From Pyropia yezoensis (Eukaryota; Rhodophyta; Bangiophyceae; Bangiales; Bangiaceae): a stretch of DNA of 64,000 bases. The notes below the pieces were generated by a model. The model saw nothing but the letters and a program-made list of their open reading frames with translations. It ran no database searches and was not told the DNA's origin. The stretch is from NCBI GenBank assembly GCA_009829735.1, contig CM020619.1, positions 28,050,063 through 28,114,062 of the forward strand, given 5' to 3'. The position numbers were made by a program, and so were the translations under genes. Every line of letters begins with the position of its first letter. Position 1 is the stretch's first letter. Of the stretch, positions 10,641-20,021 are shown piece after piece.

Positions 10641-10729
10641 GCGTCCCGTAGCGTCCCGTCCCGTCGCATCCCGTCGCGTCGCGTCGCGTCGCGTCGCGTC
10701 GCGTCGCGTCGCGTCGCGTCGCGTCGCCG
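10641..10729. repeat. GCGTC pentanucleotide array
   Basis: Starts with variant units (GCGTC, CCGTA, GCGTC, CCGTC) and becomes a pure GCGTC array from about 10675 to 10727. Confidence 0.9.
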
Positions 10730-10911
10730 CTGCTGCTCGGCGGGTTGCCCGCGGCGGCGCGTCGGCCCCCCCCCCCCCCCCCACCCCCCCCCCGCGCAAG
10801 CACCCGCGGCGGCGGCGGAGGCGGCGGCGGCGGCGGCAGCGTCGGCGGCGGCGGCGCCCCCCCCCCCCCCCCCCCCCGTGTGTGCCGGCCGCGACCCGCA
10901 CCCGACCGACC

Positions 10912-10961
10912 GACCCGCCCGCCCGCCCGCCCGCCCGCCCGCCCGCCCGCCCGCCCGACCG
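10912..10961. repeat. GCCC tetranucleotide array
   Basis: About ten head-to-tail GCCC units preceded by CGACCGACC. Confidence 0.9.
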
Positions 10962-11661
10962 CCTGCCCCCACCGCCCCGACCGCCCCGACCGCCCGCCCC
11001 GAACCCGCACGGTGGCCGTGGCGGTAGCTCCGCGACCGTCGGGGTGACCGCTTCCCCCCCCCCCCCCCCACGCCCCACCCCCCCCCCCCCACCTACCCCC
11101 CCGCAATCCCCCCCCCCCCCCCCCCGCTATCTAACCCCGCAATCCCCACAAACCGTCGGTACCGCACCCCCCCCCCCACCCCACCCCCCCCGCCTACCTA
11201 CCTACCTCCGCCACCACACCCGGCACGGAGCGCGGGGGCAAGGGGGAGTGTGGCGCCGTCCCAACCGTGTTCCCCGCGCCCCCTCCCCCCCCCCTCCCCC
11301 CCCCTCCCCCCCCCTCCCCCCCCCCCTCCCCCCCCTCCCCCCACCCACGGCCTTGTAGCCGCCCACCCACCCGCCCCTCGGGCCTGCCCCCCTTGGGCGC
11401 CGCCCCTCCTCCCTCCCCCCTCCCCCCCCCCCCCCACCCCCCCACCCCCCCACCCCTCTCTGGGTATAGTAGGGAGAGGGCCGTCGTTTCTTCCCCCCCC
11501 CCCCCCCCCGGCCGCTCCCCTCCTCCCCCGCCCCCACCCGCGTGGACGTGCGCGGGGCGGTGCGTGTGGCGGCCGCGCGCGCGGGTGGCGGCGGTGGTCA
11601 CCGCCACGGTGGTGGTGGTGGTGGTGGTGGACGCTGCTCGGCGACGGGGGGGGAGCTGCAG

Positions 11662-11704
11662 AGGGGGAGAGAGAGAGAGAGAAGAGGGGAGAGAGAGAGA
11701 GAGG
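11662..11704. repeat. GA-rich microsatellite
   Basis: Two GAGAGAGAGA blocks separated by AGAGGGGAG. Confidence 0.8.
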
Positions 11705-11916
11705 AGGGGCGTGTGGGTAGGTGGGTGGGTGAGTGGGTGGGGGCGCGTCGGTGGGGGCGTCTCGGTCAGCGTGTTGGGGGTTGGGGGGGGCGGAGGGGGG
11801 GGCGTGGCACCGCTAGAGGGTGGGTGAGAGGGTCGGCACGCGCGGGCGAGGTGCGAGGTGCGGGGCGGCACGCGGGGTGCGGGGCGCCGCGGGGCGGGCT
11901 GCGGGGCGGGGCGCCG

Positions 11917-11976
11917 CGGGGCGGGGCGGGGCGGGGCGGGGCGGGGCGGGGCGGGGCGGGGCGGGGCGGGGCGGGG
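11917..11976. repeat. GGGGC pentanucleotide array
   Basis: About twelve GGGGC units on the plus strand, flanked by related GGGGCGCCGC variants. Runs of four G separated by one base have strong G-quadruplex potential. Confidence 0.9.
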
Positions 11977-12722
11977 TGGGGTGGGTGGGTGGGTGTTGGG
12001 GGTGGCGCTACTGCTTGCTGCCGACCCGCCCGCCGCCCCCCCCCCCCCCCCCCCCCCCCCCCACCGCGCGCACGCGCGGCACCAGCGGGGGGCGTGTGAC
12101 TGCCGCGGCGGCGTGCGGGCCGGGCCGGTGGGTGCGGCACACGCCCCCCCCCCCCCCCCCCCCCCGCCGTCCCCGCCCGCCCGCCCGCCCGCCCCCGCTC
12201 GCCGCGCGCGCGCGCGGGACCTGGCACGCACGCACGCACGGCCCGTGGCGGAAGCCCCTTCCGGGCGGTCTGCCCCCGCCTCTGCGTTGGCCGGCCCGGC
12301 CCGCCGGCCCGCCGTGGCCGTCGTCAGACGCGTGAGCGCCGTGGCCCCCGGCCGACCCGTCCCCCGCGGCCGACCCGTCGCCCCGCCCCTTCCCCCCCTC
12401 TCCTCTTCCCGCTTGTCTTTCGCCCCCCCCCCCCCCCCCCCGTCCCCCCATCGCACCGACCCCCCCTCGCACCGACACCCCCCTCCCCTCCCATTGGCGC
12501 TCCTGCTCGCTCGTCTCCCCCCACTTTCCCCCTCCCCCCCGGTTCCCCTTCCCCCTCCACCCCCCACCCCCCAACCCCCCCCCCCCCCCCCCCCCCTCCC
12601 CCTCCTATCTCTTCCCTTCCCTTCCACGCCGTTTCCCCCTTCCTCTCCCCGCCCTTGCCCTCTTTTTTTTTTTTTTTTTTCTTCTACCCGTCGGCGTTGG
12701 CAGGGCGGCGGCCGCCGCCACC

Positions 12723-15700
12723 ATGGGCCACGTCCTCTCCACCGTCCGCACCCGCTCGTCCACCCGCCGGCGGACGCGGGGGCCGACGGAAACGGCGGCG
12801 GCGGCGGTCACCGACGGCACCGCCGGCGGCGGCGGTGGTGGCGGCGGCGCGGGGGCGGGGGGGGGGGGGGGGGGGAGGAGAGCCAAGGGCGCCATCGCCG
12901 CCGCCGCCCCGTACAAGCGAATCGCGTCGGCGGCGGAGGAGGACCGCGCGGGGCGGGGGCTCCCCTCCCGCCGCGCGTCGGCCCACGCGGGTGGTGGCCC
13001 GTCGTCGTATGGGGGGGGGGCGGCCGGCGGCGGTAGCGGCAGCGGTGGTGGTGGTGGTGGCGGTGGCGGGGGGGGGGGGGGGGGGGGTGGGGGGTGGGAG
13101 TTGGGGGGGGGTGGGGGAGGGGGGTTGGCGTTGGCGTTGGGGGAGGGGGGGGGGAGGGGGGGGGGGGAGTGGCGCCAGCGCGGGTGGGGGCAGCGGAGGG
13201 GGGGGCGGGGGGGTGGGCTGCCCATGGCCGGGGGGGGGAGCTTCCCTGCCGGCGCCGGCGCCTCCCACCCGTCGGCAGCGTCGGACGTGGGCGCCAGCGG
13301 CCCCACCCCGCCGTCGCGGGAGGCGTCAGAGGCGGCGTCGCTGCCGTCGTCGCCCCGCGGCCGGGAAGGCTCCACCGGCAGGTCGGGGCCCCAGCGGACG
13401 GCGTCGGTCAAGGAGCCCTTCCCGCCGCCCCCCGGGGGGGGAGGGGGGGGTGGGGGTGGGGGTGGGGGTGGGGGTGGGGGTGGTGGTGCCGCCGCCGCCG
13501 CTGCGGCGGCGGCCGCCGCTGTCGCCGCCAGTGGGTCTGCGGCGACGCTCCCCGAGCGCTCCGCGTCCACGTGCTCGACGAGCTCCCGGTACGGCCCGCC
13601 CGCGCGGCTGGGCCTGGACCGCAAGGCGTTTATCAACGTGCATAGGAAGGACTACACGGGCCGCATCGAGCTGCTGCAGGGCGCCGTCGAGGGCCTCGCC
13701 CCCGTCGACGAGACGGACCTCCTGATTGTGTACCTGCGGGAGCGGGGCAGCTACAAGGGCAACCGGGACTCGGCGCTCGCGGCGCTCAACCGGTCGGGCA
13801 TCAGCCTGGAGCAGCTGGAGCGGGAGTCCAAGCCGCAGGCCAGCTACCGGAGGCACTACCACTGCTGGCTGAGCCGCAAGCTCCAGCGCGCCCAGCGGCC
13901 GGCGGGCTTTGAGTACAAGCGGCTGCTCGTGTACGAAGACCCGGGGGACGAGCTGACCCGCGACGACAACATTGTGCTGGACATTATGAAGTGCCTGACG
14001 ACCGTCATTGGCGGGGACGTCCAAATATCGTCGGTGCTGATCCCCCTGTCGGGGGCGCTGCTCAGCCCGAGCCGGCGGAAGCACTTTGTGCAGGCCGCCG
14101 TGGAGGTGTCGTTTGCGTGGATGCAGATGGGGCTTCCCCTCAAGACCGTCAAGATCCTGCTGCCCGACACGGACATCACAAAGGACGTGGAGATGTTTGC
14201 GCGCGCCCGGCTGCGGCTGTCGGCCGCCTCTTCGGGGCCGGCCGCACCGCTGCCGCCGGCGGGGCTCGGGCCGTCTGCGTCGGCCATGGCGGTGGCGGCG
14301 CCGCTGGGGCTCCCCAGCCCCCAGTCGTCCTTCCAGAGGGCGCCGTCGGCGTTGCGCCTGGGCAGCGGCCCGTCTGGCAGCAGCAACGACAGGGGCGGCG
14401 CTGGGGGGGGAGGGCCGGGAGGGGCGGGCCCGATGGTGTCCACCTCGTCGGCTGCGTCGGTGCTCTCTTCCGCCCCCTCCCTCCCGTCTTCCCCCCGTGC
14501 GCCCGTCACGTACGATGTGTTTTTCAGCTACGCGCAGGCCGATGCGGAGGCTGCCCTCCGCATGATCAATTACCTGCGGGAGAAGGACAGCACCCGCATG
14601 CGTGTGTACAATGCGGAACCGCGGTCGGTGTCGGTTCGTAAGCGCGGCGTCGTGCACGAGCCGGTGATGGAGGCGATTAACCAGAGCCGCGTCTTCCTGG
14701 CCCTGTTGTCAGACGAGTATTTCCACTCGGTGGAGTGTACAGAGGCCTTCTCCCTCGCCTACTGCCGTGACTTTGATTCCCAAGGCAACTTCATTATCCC
14801 CCTCTTTTGGCGCACCTGTGACCTGACGCCGCTGGCGAGGCGGCTGGTTGCAACGGAGGGTATCGACTGCCGGGAGGCGGCGTTTGAGTCGGCGCGGATG
14901 CTGCTGGATGAGATTCTCCTGGCGCTGGCGGGCCTTGAGGACGTGGACGGGGGGCACGCCGACGAGGACGGGGAGGATTACCTGGGTGTCGCCAACGGGG
15001 GCTCGGCTGGCAGCGCGGGCCGCATGGGTGTGGGGGGCACGACCGGCCCCACAACCGGTCGTGGGGGGCGGGAGCGGGATCGGGGAGGTGTGCCGGGGGG
15101 TGGGCACCCGCCTGGCGCCAAGTCGCCACGCCATGATGGGCGGGGGGGGGGGGCTGGCCCCGGCGAGCGGGACCTTGGTAACACGGTGCCGGCAAAGAGC
15201 GGCGGTGGCTCCTACCAGCCTGGAGGCGGCAGTGGAGACGGTGGTGGCGGCCGTGGCGGCGGCGCTGGCGCTGCGGTTGGTGGCAACAACGGGCGTGGCG
15301 GCGGCGGCCGTGACGGCGGCGGGGGGCACGGCCACGGTGGTCACGGGGGTGGTCATGGCGGTCACGTGAGGAGGCCCAACGGGAGCGCGCAGCGACCACC
15401 CGCTCCCCTGCGTCTGGCCGACACGCTGCTGATGAAGAAGGATGGGATGAAGCAGGGGGAGCTCTTCTCCGACACGGAAAACGAGCCGACCCCCAACGAG
15501 ACGGTCTCCCAGACTTTCTTTGACCGCACCTGGCGGGACCAGTGGGCGGTGGACTTCAAGTCTTTGGTGTTTGGCCCGCGGATTGGGGCGGGCGGCTTTG
15601 GTGAGGTGTACAAGTGCAAGCTGGACCGCACCATGGTTGCCGCCAAGACGCTGCAAAAGGTGGAGGACGATGACCCCCACGCGGTGATGGCCGAGTTCAT

Positions 15701-16397
15701 GGTCGAGATGAAGCTGATGAGCATGCTCGAGCACCCCAACGTCGTGACCTTTCTCGGCGCCTGCATCCACCACCCGAACCTGGCCATCATTCTTGAGTTT
15801 ATGCCCGGTGGCTCGCTCTACCGCGCCATCCATCGGCGGCGACGCAACAACCTGGGGCCTTTCCCCCTCCTCAAGACGCTGTGGATTGCGTTTGGGGTGG
15901 CCAAGGGCCTTGACTACCTCCACTCACAGTACCCGGTGGTCATCCACAGGGACTGCAAGAGCCCTAACATCCTGCTCGGCACGAACGTGCGGGAAGTCAA
16001 GATCACCGACTTTGGGCTGTCCCGCTTGCGGGTGTCGTCGTACGTCAACACTGGCCCGGGGGGCACCCCCGAGTGGATGGCCCCCGAATTGCTGCGGCAG
16101 GACCCGTTTGATGAGCAGAGCGACGTCTTTTCTTTTGGCGTCATCCTCTGGGAGCTGGTCATGTGTGAGAAGCCATGGCGGGACGACCACCCGATGCAGG
16201 TGGTGTTTCGCGTGGGCAGCCGCGGCGAGAAGCTCCAAATTCCGCCACCGTCGCCAACCAGCCCGGAGGTGTGCATCCCCGAGTTGAGAGAAATGATCAT
16301 CGCGTGCATGCGCGACGAGCCGTCTCGGCGGCCGAAGACGCCTGACCTGGTGCGACGGCTTGACTTTCTTTGTCATCGTGTTGGCAGCCACGGCTAA
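12723..16397 (+). CDS. Macro-like + TIR + Raf-like (TKL) protein kinase fusion
   Basis: 1,224 aa. The start context GCCGCCACCATGG is near-ideal. The N-terminus MGHVLSTVRTR fits an N-myristoylation signal (Gly2, Ser6) followed by basic residues, suggesting membrane anchoring. Residues ~10-295 are disordered Gly/Ala/Ser with poly-Gly. Residues ~303-492 resemble the macro-like domain found beside TIR in bacterial proteins (DLLIVYL, NRSGISLEQL, HCWLSRKL, RLLVYED, SSVLIPLSG, AAVEVSFAWMQMGLPLKTVKI). Residues ~596-740 are a TIR domain (TYDVFFSYAQAD, LLSDEYFHSVECTEA, FIIPLFW). A Gly/His-rich linker follows, then a complete kinase at ~948-1219: GAGGFGEV 954-961, Lys975, Glu995, HRDCKSPN 1075-1082, DFG 1096-1098, APE 1120-1122. 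KSPN marks it as TKL/Raf-like MAPKKK. The HRD+1 residue is Cys rather than Leu. Signalling from TIR sensing to a kinase output is inference. The gene is intronless. Confidence 0.9.
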   Translation: MGHVLSTVRTRSSTRRRTRGPTETAAAAVTDGTAGGGGGGGGAGAGGGGGGRRAKGAIAAAAPYKRIASAAEEDRAGRGLPSRRASAHAGGGPSSYGGGAAGGGSGSGGGGGGGGGGGGGGGGGWELGGGGGGGLALALGEGGGRGGGEWRQRGWGQRRGGRGGGLPMAGGGSFPAGAGASHPSAASDVGASGPTPPSREASEAASLPSSPRGREGSTGRSGPQRTASVKEPFPPPPGGGGGGGGGGGGGGGGGGAAAAAAAAAAAVAASGSAATLPERSASTCSTSSRYGPPARLGLDRKAFINVHRKDYTGRIELLQGAVEGLAPVDETDLLIVYLRERGSYKGNRDSALAALNRSGISLEQLERESKPQASYRRHYHCWLSRKLQRAQRPAGFEYKRLLVYEDPGDELTRDDNIVLDIMKCLTTVIGGDVQISSVLIPLSGALLSPSRRKHFVQAAVEVSFAWMQMGLPLKTVKILLPDTDITKDVEMFARARLRLSAASSGPAAPLPPAGLGPSASAMAVAAPLGLPSPQSSFQRAPSALRLGSGPSGSSNDRGGAGGGGPGGAGPMVSTSSAASVLSSAPSLPSSPRAPVTYDVFFSYAQADAEAALRMINYLREKDSTRMRVYNAEPRSVSVRKRGVVHEPVMEAINQSRVFLALLSDEYFHSVECTEAFSLAYCRDFDSQGNFIIPLFWRTCDLTPLARRLVATEGIDCREAAFESARMLLDEILLALAGLEDVDGGHADEDGEDYLGVANGGSAGSAGRMGVGGTTGPTTGRGGRERDRGGVPGGGHPPGAKSPRHDGRGGGAGPGERDLGNTVPAKSGGGSYQPGGGSGDGGGGRGGGAGAAVGGNNGRGGGGRDGGGGHGHGGHGGGHGGHVRRPNGSAQRPPAPLRLADTLLMKKDGMKQGELFSDTENEPTPNETVSQTFFDRTWRDQWAVDFKSLVFGPRIGAGGFGEVYKCKLDRTMVAAKTLQKVEDDDPHAVMAEFMVEMKLMSMLEHPNVVTFLGACIHHPNLAIILEFMPGGSLYRAIHRRRRNNLGPFPLLKTLWIAFGVAKGLDYLHSQYPVVIHRDCKSPNILLGTNVREVKITDFGLSRLRVSSYVNTGPGGTPEWMAPELLRQDPFDEQSDVFSFGVILWELVMCEKPWRDDHPMQVVFRVGSRGEKLQIPPPSPTSPEVCIPELREMIIACMRDEPSRRPKTPDLVRRLDFLCHRVGSHG

Positions 16398-16784
16398 GGA
16401 TGGCGGGGGGGCGGGAGGGGGGGGGGGGGCATGTGGGCAGGGCGGAGTCGGTGTGATGGTGGGGCGCTGGCGCGGGGGAGGAGGGGGCAGGGACTCAGTT
16501 TTGTACTTTTTTGTGTTAAGTCTCCCAGGTTGTTTTTTACCCCCGTTCCAGTGTGGTCACCGAGTCATGCCGAGGGGGTAGAGCTAAGCGACAGGGGTAT
16601 GCACAAGTAGGAAAAATTCATTACTGGCGACTCTCTTGTTTCTGTGGTATGTGCATGGTGCTTTTGAGAGCCCCGTGGCCTCGACGGCGGGCGTGCACTG
16701 CCAGTAGTCACGTCCCGCAGGCATCCCCGCAGCAGGTCTCTTGTCGCCACAGATCCCACTCCTCCACCGCTCCTCCAACGCCTC
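16398..16784. other. Convergent 3' spacer
   Basis: Short spacer between the ends of the kinase and helicase genes. It has a G-rich first 100 bases, a T-rich patch near 16500-16540 (TTTTGTACTTTTTTGTGTTAAG) and otherwise no recognisable feature. Confidence 0.5.
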
Positions 16785-19499
16785 TTACGCACGGCGACCT
16801 AAGGCCCGAGGCATCTTGGCCGATGCCCCCACCACATCCACATCCACCTCGGTGTAGTAGTGAGGGGCCACCTCCCGCAGCCAGGCCGGGTCAATCTCTG
16901 AAACCGACCGCATGTACTCCTTGGACGTGAGCACCAGCTCGTGGTAGAGCACGTACCGAGGCAACCGCTCGGTGCGATACAGGGCACTCGACGGGTGGAT
17001 GTGCACCGACGTGCCGCCTTTCACCGTCCGGTACAGGCCCGCCTTGGTCAACTGGCACGCGTGCGAAAAGTAGCCGGCGGTGAGGGCCTTGAGGACGGGC
17101 GCCTGGTCGGCGCCGCCGTCGGGGGCGTCGGCCAGGGTCGCCCTCGCCACCCCCACCCGGTCCAGCAGCGCGTCCAGCTGTTCCCGCACGTCCCGCGCAC
17201 GCCGCATGGAGCGAACTTGCACAAAGTGCTCGTAGCACCACTGCGTCGCAAAGCCGCTGTCGCGCCAGGAATTGTAGCACGCGAGGAGCGCCAGGTGGTC
17301 ACCGCGGCCGGCGCCCGCCGCTGCGGTGGCCCGCGAAAAGGCCGCCCGTGCTGCATCAGCGGCGAGAGCTTTGGCCTTTGGCCGGTACCACACCGCGCCA
17401 CTCACCGACAGCATCGCACATACCGTAATGACCTCCTCCGAGCACCCATACGCCTCAGACGCTACGACGGCGGCGGCCATGAGGGGCTCGAGCGGCAGTT
17501 CCGCCATCAGCCGGCCGCGCTTGGTCAGCTTTCCTGCAGGCGAGAGGGCGCCGAGGGCGTAGAGGAGCTCCAGGGACCGCAGCAGCGTCGCGGGCGGGGG
17601 CGCGTCGAGAAAGTCAAAGGCGAGGAGATTGTCAATGCCGAGCGATAGGAGCAGCAGTACCACCTGGGCGAGGTTAGAGCGCAGTAGCTCGGGAACTGGC
17701 TGCGCCTCCATCTCGTGGGTGAAGCTCCATTTGGTGTACAGGCGGAAGCACTTGCCCGCCGCTGTCCGGCCCGCACGGCCCGCCCGCTGCACCGCTGCCG
17801 CTCGCGAGATTGGCACGACCAACAGGGACTCCATGCCCGTCGCCGGGTTGTACGCCTTTTGCTTGGCAAACCCGGGGTCAATGACGTACACCACCCCGGG
17901 GATGGTGACCGACGTTTCCGCAATGTTGGTGGCGAGCACCACCTTGCGCGCCCCCGGGGGGGTGGGCGTGAAGATGGCGGCCTGCTGCTCGGAAGGCAGG
18001 GACGCGTAGATGGGAGCGATGATGAGCTCGCCAAGGGCCCCCCCAACCCCCGCCGTGCGCTCGCGGAGCGCCGCTTCCAGGTCCTCAATCTCGTCCTGCC
18101 CCGCCAGGAATACCAAAATGTCCCCCGCCGGCTGGGACGCGTGCACCTGCAGCACCGTCACGGCGGCGGCGTCGAGGTAGTTGGCCTCGGGGGCGCGGGT
18201 GTACAAAATGTCCACGGGGAACCGGCGGCCGGGGATGGAGAAGAGCGGCGCGCCGTCAAAGTAGTCACAAAACGCGGCCGCGTTGAGCGTCGCCGACGCG
18301 ATAATGACACGGAGGGAGTCGCCCCGGAAGCGTACAATGTCCTTGACCAGCCCCATCACCACGTCGGTAGAGAGCGACCGCTCGTGCGCCTCGTCCACCA
18401 TCAGCACGTCGTAGGCGGCCAGGTCCGGGACGGAGAGGAACTCGCGCAGAAGCATCCCGTCGGTGAGGTACTTGATGACCGTCTCCTCTGACGTGCAGTC
18501 CTCAAACCGGATGGAGTAGCCGACCGTCGAGCCGAGGCGCACGCCGCGCTCCGTCGCCACGCGCGCGGCGACGCTCATCGCCGCTACCCGCCGTGGCTGC
18601 GTACACGCAACGCACCGATAACCGCCATCGAGGAGGTACTGGGGGAGCTGCGTGGTCTTGCCAGACCCCGTCTCTCCCTCCACAATCAGCACCGGGTAGG
18701 TGGCGACGGCGGCCAGCAGCTCCGCCTTGTACGCCGCAATGGGCAGCGAGTCGCGCTCCGCTTGGAGGGCCGCCGCGGGGGAGAGGGCGGCGGGGGTGGT
18801 CGCCACGGCGGCTGCAGTGGCGGCACCGCCACCGCCGGCGGCGGGGTCCCCTCCCCCCGTCCCCCCCTCCCGACCTGGGTCGGGCGCAAACCGGGAACGC
18901 CGCCGCCGGGGCGTGGCGGGCGCCCCCGCTCCTCTGCCGGGACCGGCCGTGGACGCTGCGGCCACAGCCAGCGACGGAGGGGGCGCCGCCCCAAGGACCT
19001 CCACGCCTGGGAGGCCACCGACGGCGTCGGCCACAAACGACACCCCCCCCGGGAGGACCAGTGGCACCGGGGCGGCGGCGGCGCCCGCCCCCCCGCCCGA
19101 GGCAAGGCCCTCCCCAAACGGCCGCAGCCCGACCGCGTCGCCGCCACCCGCCGCCATGCCGCCCGCCGCGGCGGGTCCATCCTCCCCCCCCCCGTCGTCG
19201 GCGCCAGGCTCAGCCGGGTCCCTCCCCCCCGCGGCGGCGGCGGCAGCGGCGCCCGCCTCGGCGGCCACGCGCGCCGCCGCGAGCGCGTAGGTCTGCTCCT
19301 TCAATGCAATCGCCTCGCGCTCGCGGGCGGTCAGGCGGGCGCCTGCAAAGAGGGCACGCTCGTCGTCGAGCTCGGCCTTCAGGTCGGCCAGCTTGGCCTC
19401 CTCCCGCTTGCGGAGGTAGGCCTGCCGCGAGCGGGTGCGCGCGTCGGCAAGGGAGGTAGCGTCCGACAGCTCTTCGGCCGAGACATCTTTCTTGTCCAT
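16785..19499 (-). CDS. DHX16: DEAH-box pre-mRNA splicing helicase (DHX16/Prp2-like)
   Basis: 904 aa. ATP-dependent RNA helicase of the spliceosome, of the Prp2 group that remodels the complex before the first splicing step. The N-terminus [20 protein letters not shown]...[19 protein letters not shown] matches the conserved region just ahead of the helicase core in DHX16. Motifs by residue: I GETGSGKT 275-282, Ia TQPRRVAA ~300, II DEAH 369-372, III SAT 402-404, [13 protein letters not shown] ~524-535, [10 protein letters not shown] 571-578. The HA2/ratchet and OB-fold regions follow ([45 protein letters not shown]). Residues ~80-240 are an Ala/Gly-rich insert. I chose ATG 19499 because family similarity begins there; the frame extends 71 codons upstream without it. 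It shares a ~520-bp divergent promoter with the SRPBCC gene. Confidence 0.93.
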   Translation of the reverse strand: MDKKDVSAEELSDATSLADARTRSRQAYLRKREEAKLADLKAELDDERALFAGARLTAREREAIALKEQTYALAAARVAAEAGAAAAAAAGGRDPAEPGADDGGGEDGPAAAGGMAAGGGDAVGLRPFGEGLASGGGAGAAAAPVPLVLPGGVSFVADAVGGLPGVEVLGAAPPPSLAVAAASTAGPGRGAGAPATPRRRRSRFAPDPGREGGTGGGDPAAGGGGAATAAAVATTPAALSPAAALQAERDSLPIAAYKAELLAAVATYPVLIVEGETGSGKTTQLPQYLLDGGYRCVACTQPRRVAAMSVAARVATERGVRLGSTVGYSIRFEDCTSEETVIKYLTDGMLLREFLSVPDLAAYDVLMVDEAHERSLSTDVVMGLVKDIVRFRGDSLRVIIASATLNAAAFCDYFDGAPLFSIPGRRFPVDILYTRAPEANYLDAAAVTVLQVHASQPAGDILVFLAGQDEIEDLEAALRERTAGVGGALGELIIAPIYASLPSEQQAAIFTPTPPGARKVVLATNIAETSVTIPGVVYVIDPGFAKQKAYNPATGMESLLVVPISRAAAVQRAGRAGRTAAGKCFRLYTKWSFTHEMEAQPVPELLRSNLAQVVLLLLSLGIDNLLAFDFLDAPPPATLLRSLELLYALGALSPAGKLTKRGRLMAELPLEPLMAAAVVASEAYGCSEEVITVCAMLSVSGAVWYRPKAKALAADAARAAFSRATAAAGAGRGDHLALLACYNSWRDSGFATQWCYEHFVQVRSMRRARDVREQLDALLDRVGVARATLADAPDGGADQAPVLKALTAGYFSHACQLTKAGLYRTVKGGTSVHIHPSSALYRTERLPRYVLYHELVLTSKEYMRSVSEIDPAWLREVAPHYYTEVDVDVVGASAKMPRALGRRA

Positions 19500-20021
19500 T
19501 GTGAGAAGCAGGGGGAGGGAGGGGGGTAGGGGGGGGGAGGACGCAGCCCCCCAAGAGAGGCGGGGACTACACCTGGCGGTGACAGAGACGCCACGGAACA
19601 GGCGAGTGTGCACTCGCCAGGCAAAAGCAACCGTAGAGTGCCCACGTGGGTACCCACGTGGGAATTTACCCACGTGGACACTGTAGTTTTCGGCGACCGT
19701 GTCACTGTGCATCCGCTCTCACAATTTGGACGAGCGGCCAATGATCGGCGGCGGGGGATGAGGTCACCTCCAGACCCCGCCGGTGACCTCACCGTGGCCG
19801 CCCCTCGGGCGGCTCTGCAGTCCAAGCCGCGGCGGGGTCATCGGGACTGGTTTCTTCCGAGCTGACGGTCGGTCCCCTTCCCCACCCCCCATCCCCCCTC
19901 TGCCCCCCCCTCCCCCCTCCTCCCCATACACCAGTCACCCCCCCAGCATCAAGAACAGCCCGGCGACTTCTTGTTCCTCTACCCCCCCTCCCCCCCTTCT
20001 CCTTCCGTTTCTTCCCCAGCC
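19500..20021. promoter_or_regulatory. Divergent promoter with G-box cluster and 9-bp palindrome
   Basis: Separates the DHX16-like (-) and SRPBCC (+) genes. It contains three copies of CCCACGTGG(G) at 19641-19650, 19653-19662 and 19669-19677, i.e. three G-box (CACGTG) cores within 37 bp. It also contains the inverted repeat GAGGTCACC (19760-19768) / GGTGACCTC (19782-19790). CACGTG is the classic bZIP/bHLH site of plants, often in light-responsive promoters; its role here is inferred. Confidence 0.55.

Larger units (their letters stand above)
8033..12722. other. GC-rich low-complexity desert, no gene supported
   Basis: About 4.7 kb between divergent genes (NDUFA9 on minus, kinase on plus). Much of it is runs of C or G and short-period repeats. 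Many reading frames hundreds of codons long exist on both strands, but they consist of Pro, Gly, Arg, Ala and Ser arrays and overlap in every frame, as expected from composition alone. Individually listed repeats lie inside. The 3' end (12600-12722, with a T run at 12662-12680) is the likely promoter/5' UTR of the kinase gene. Confidence 0.6.

Noticed and set aside
11194..12627. Minus-strand 477-codon frame and several others in the GC desert
   Set aside because: Low-complexity Pro/Gly/Arg reading of C and G runs, open in most frames at once; no domain.
13326..14657. Minus-strand 443-codon frame opposite the TIR-kinase gene
   Set aside because: Shadow of the strongly supported plus-strand domains.
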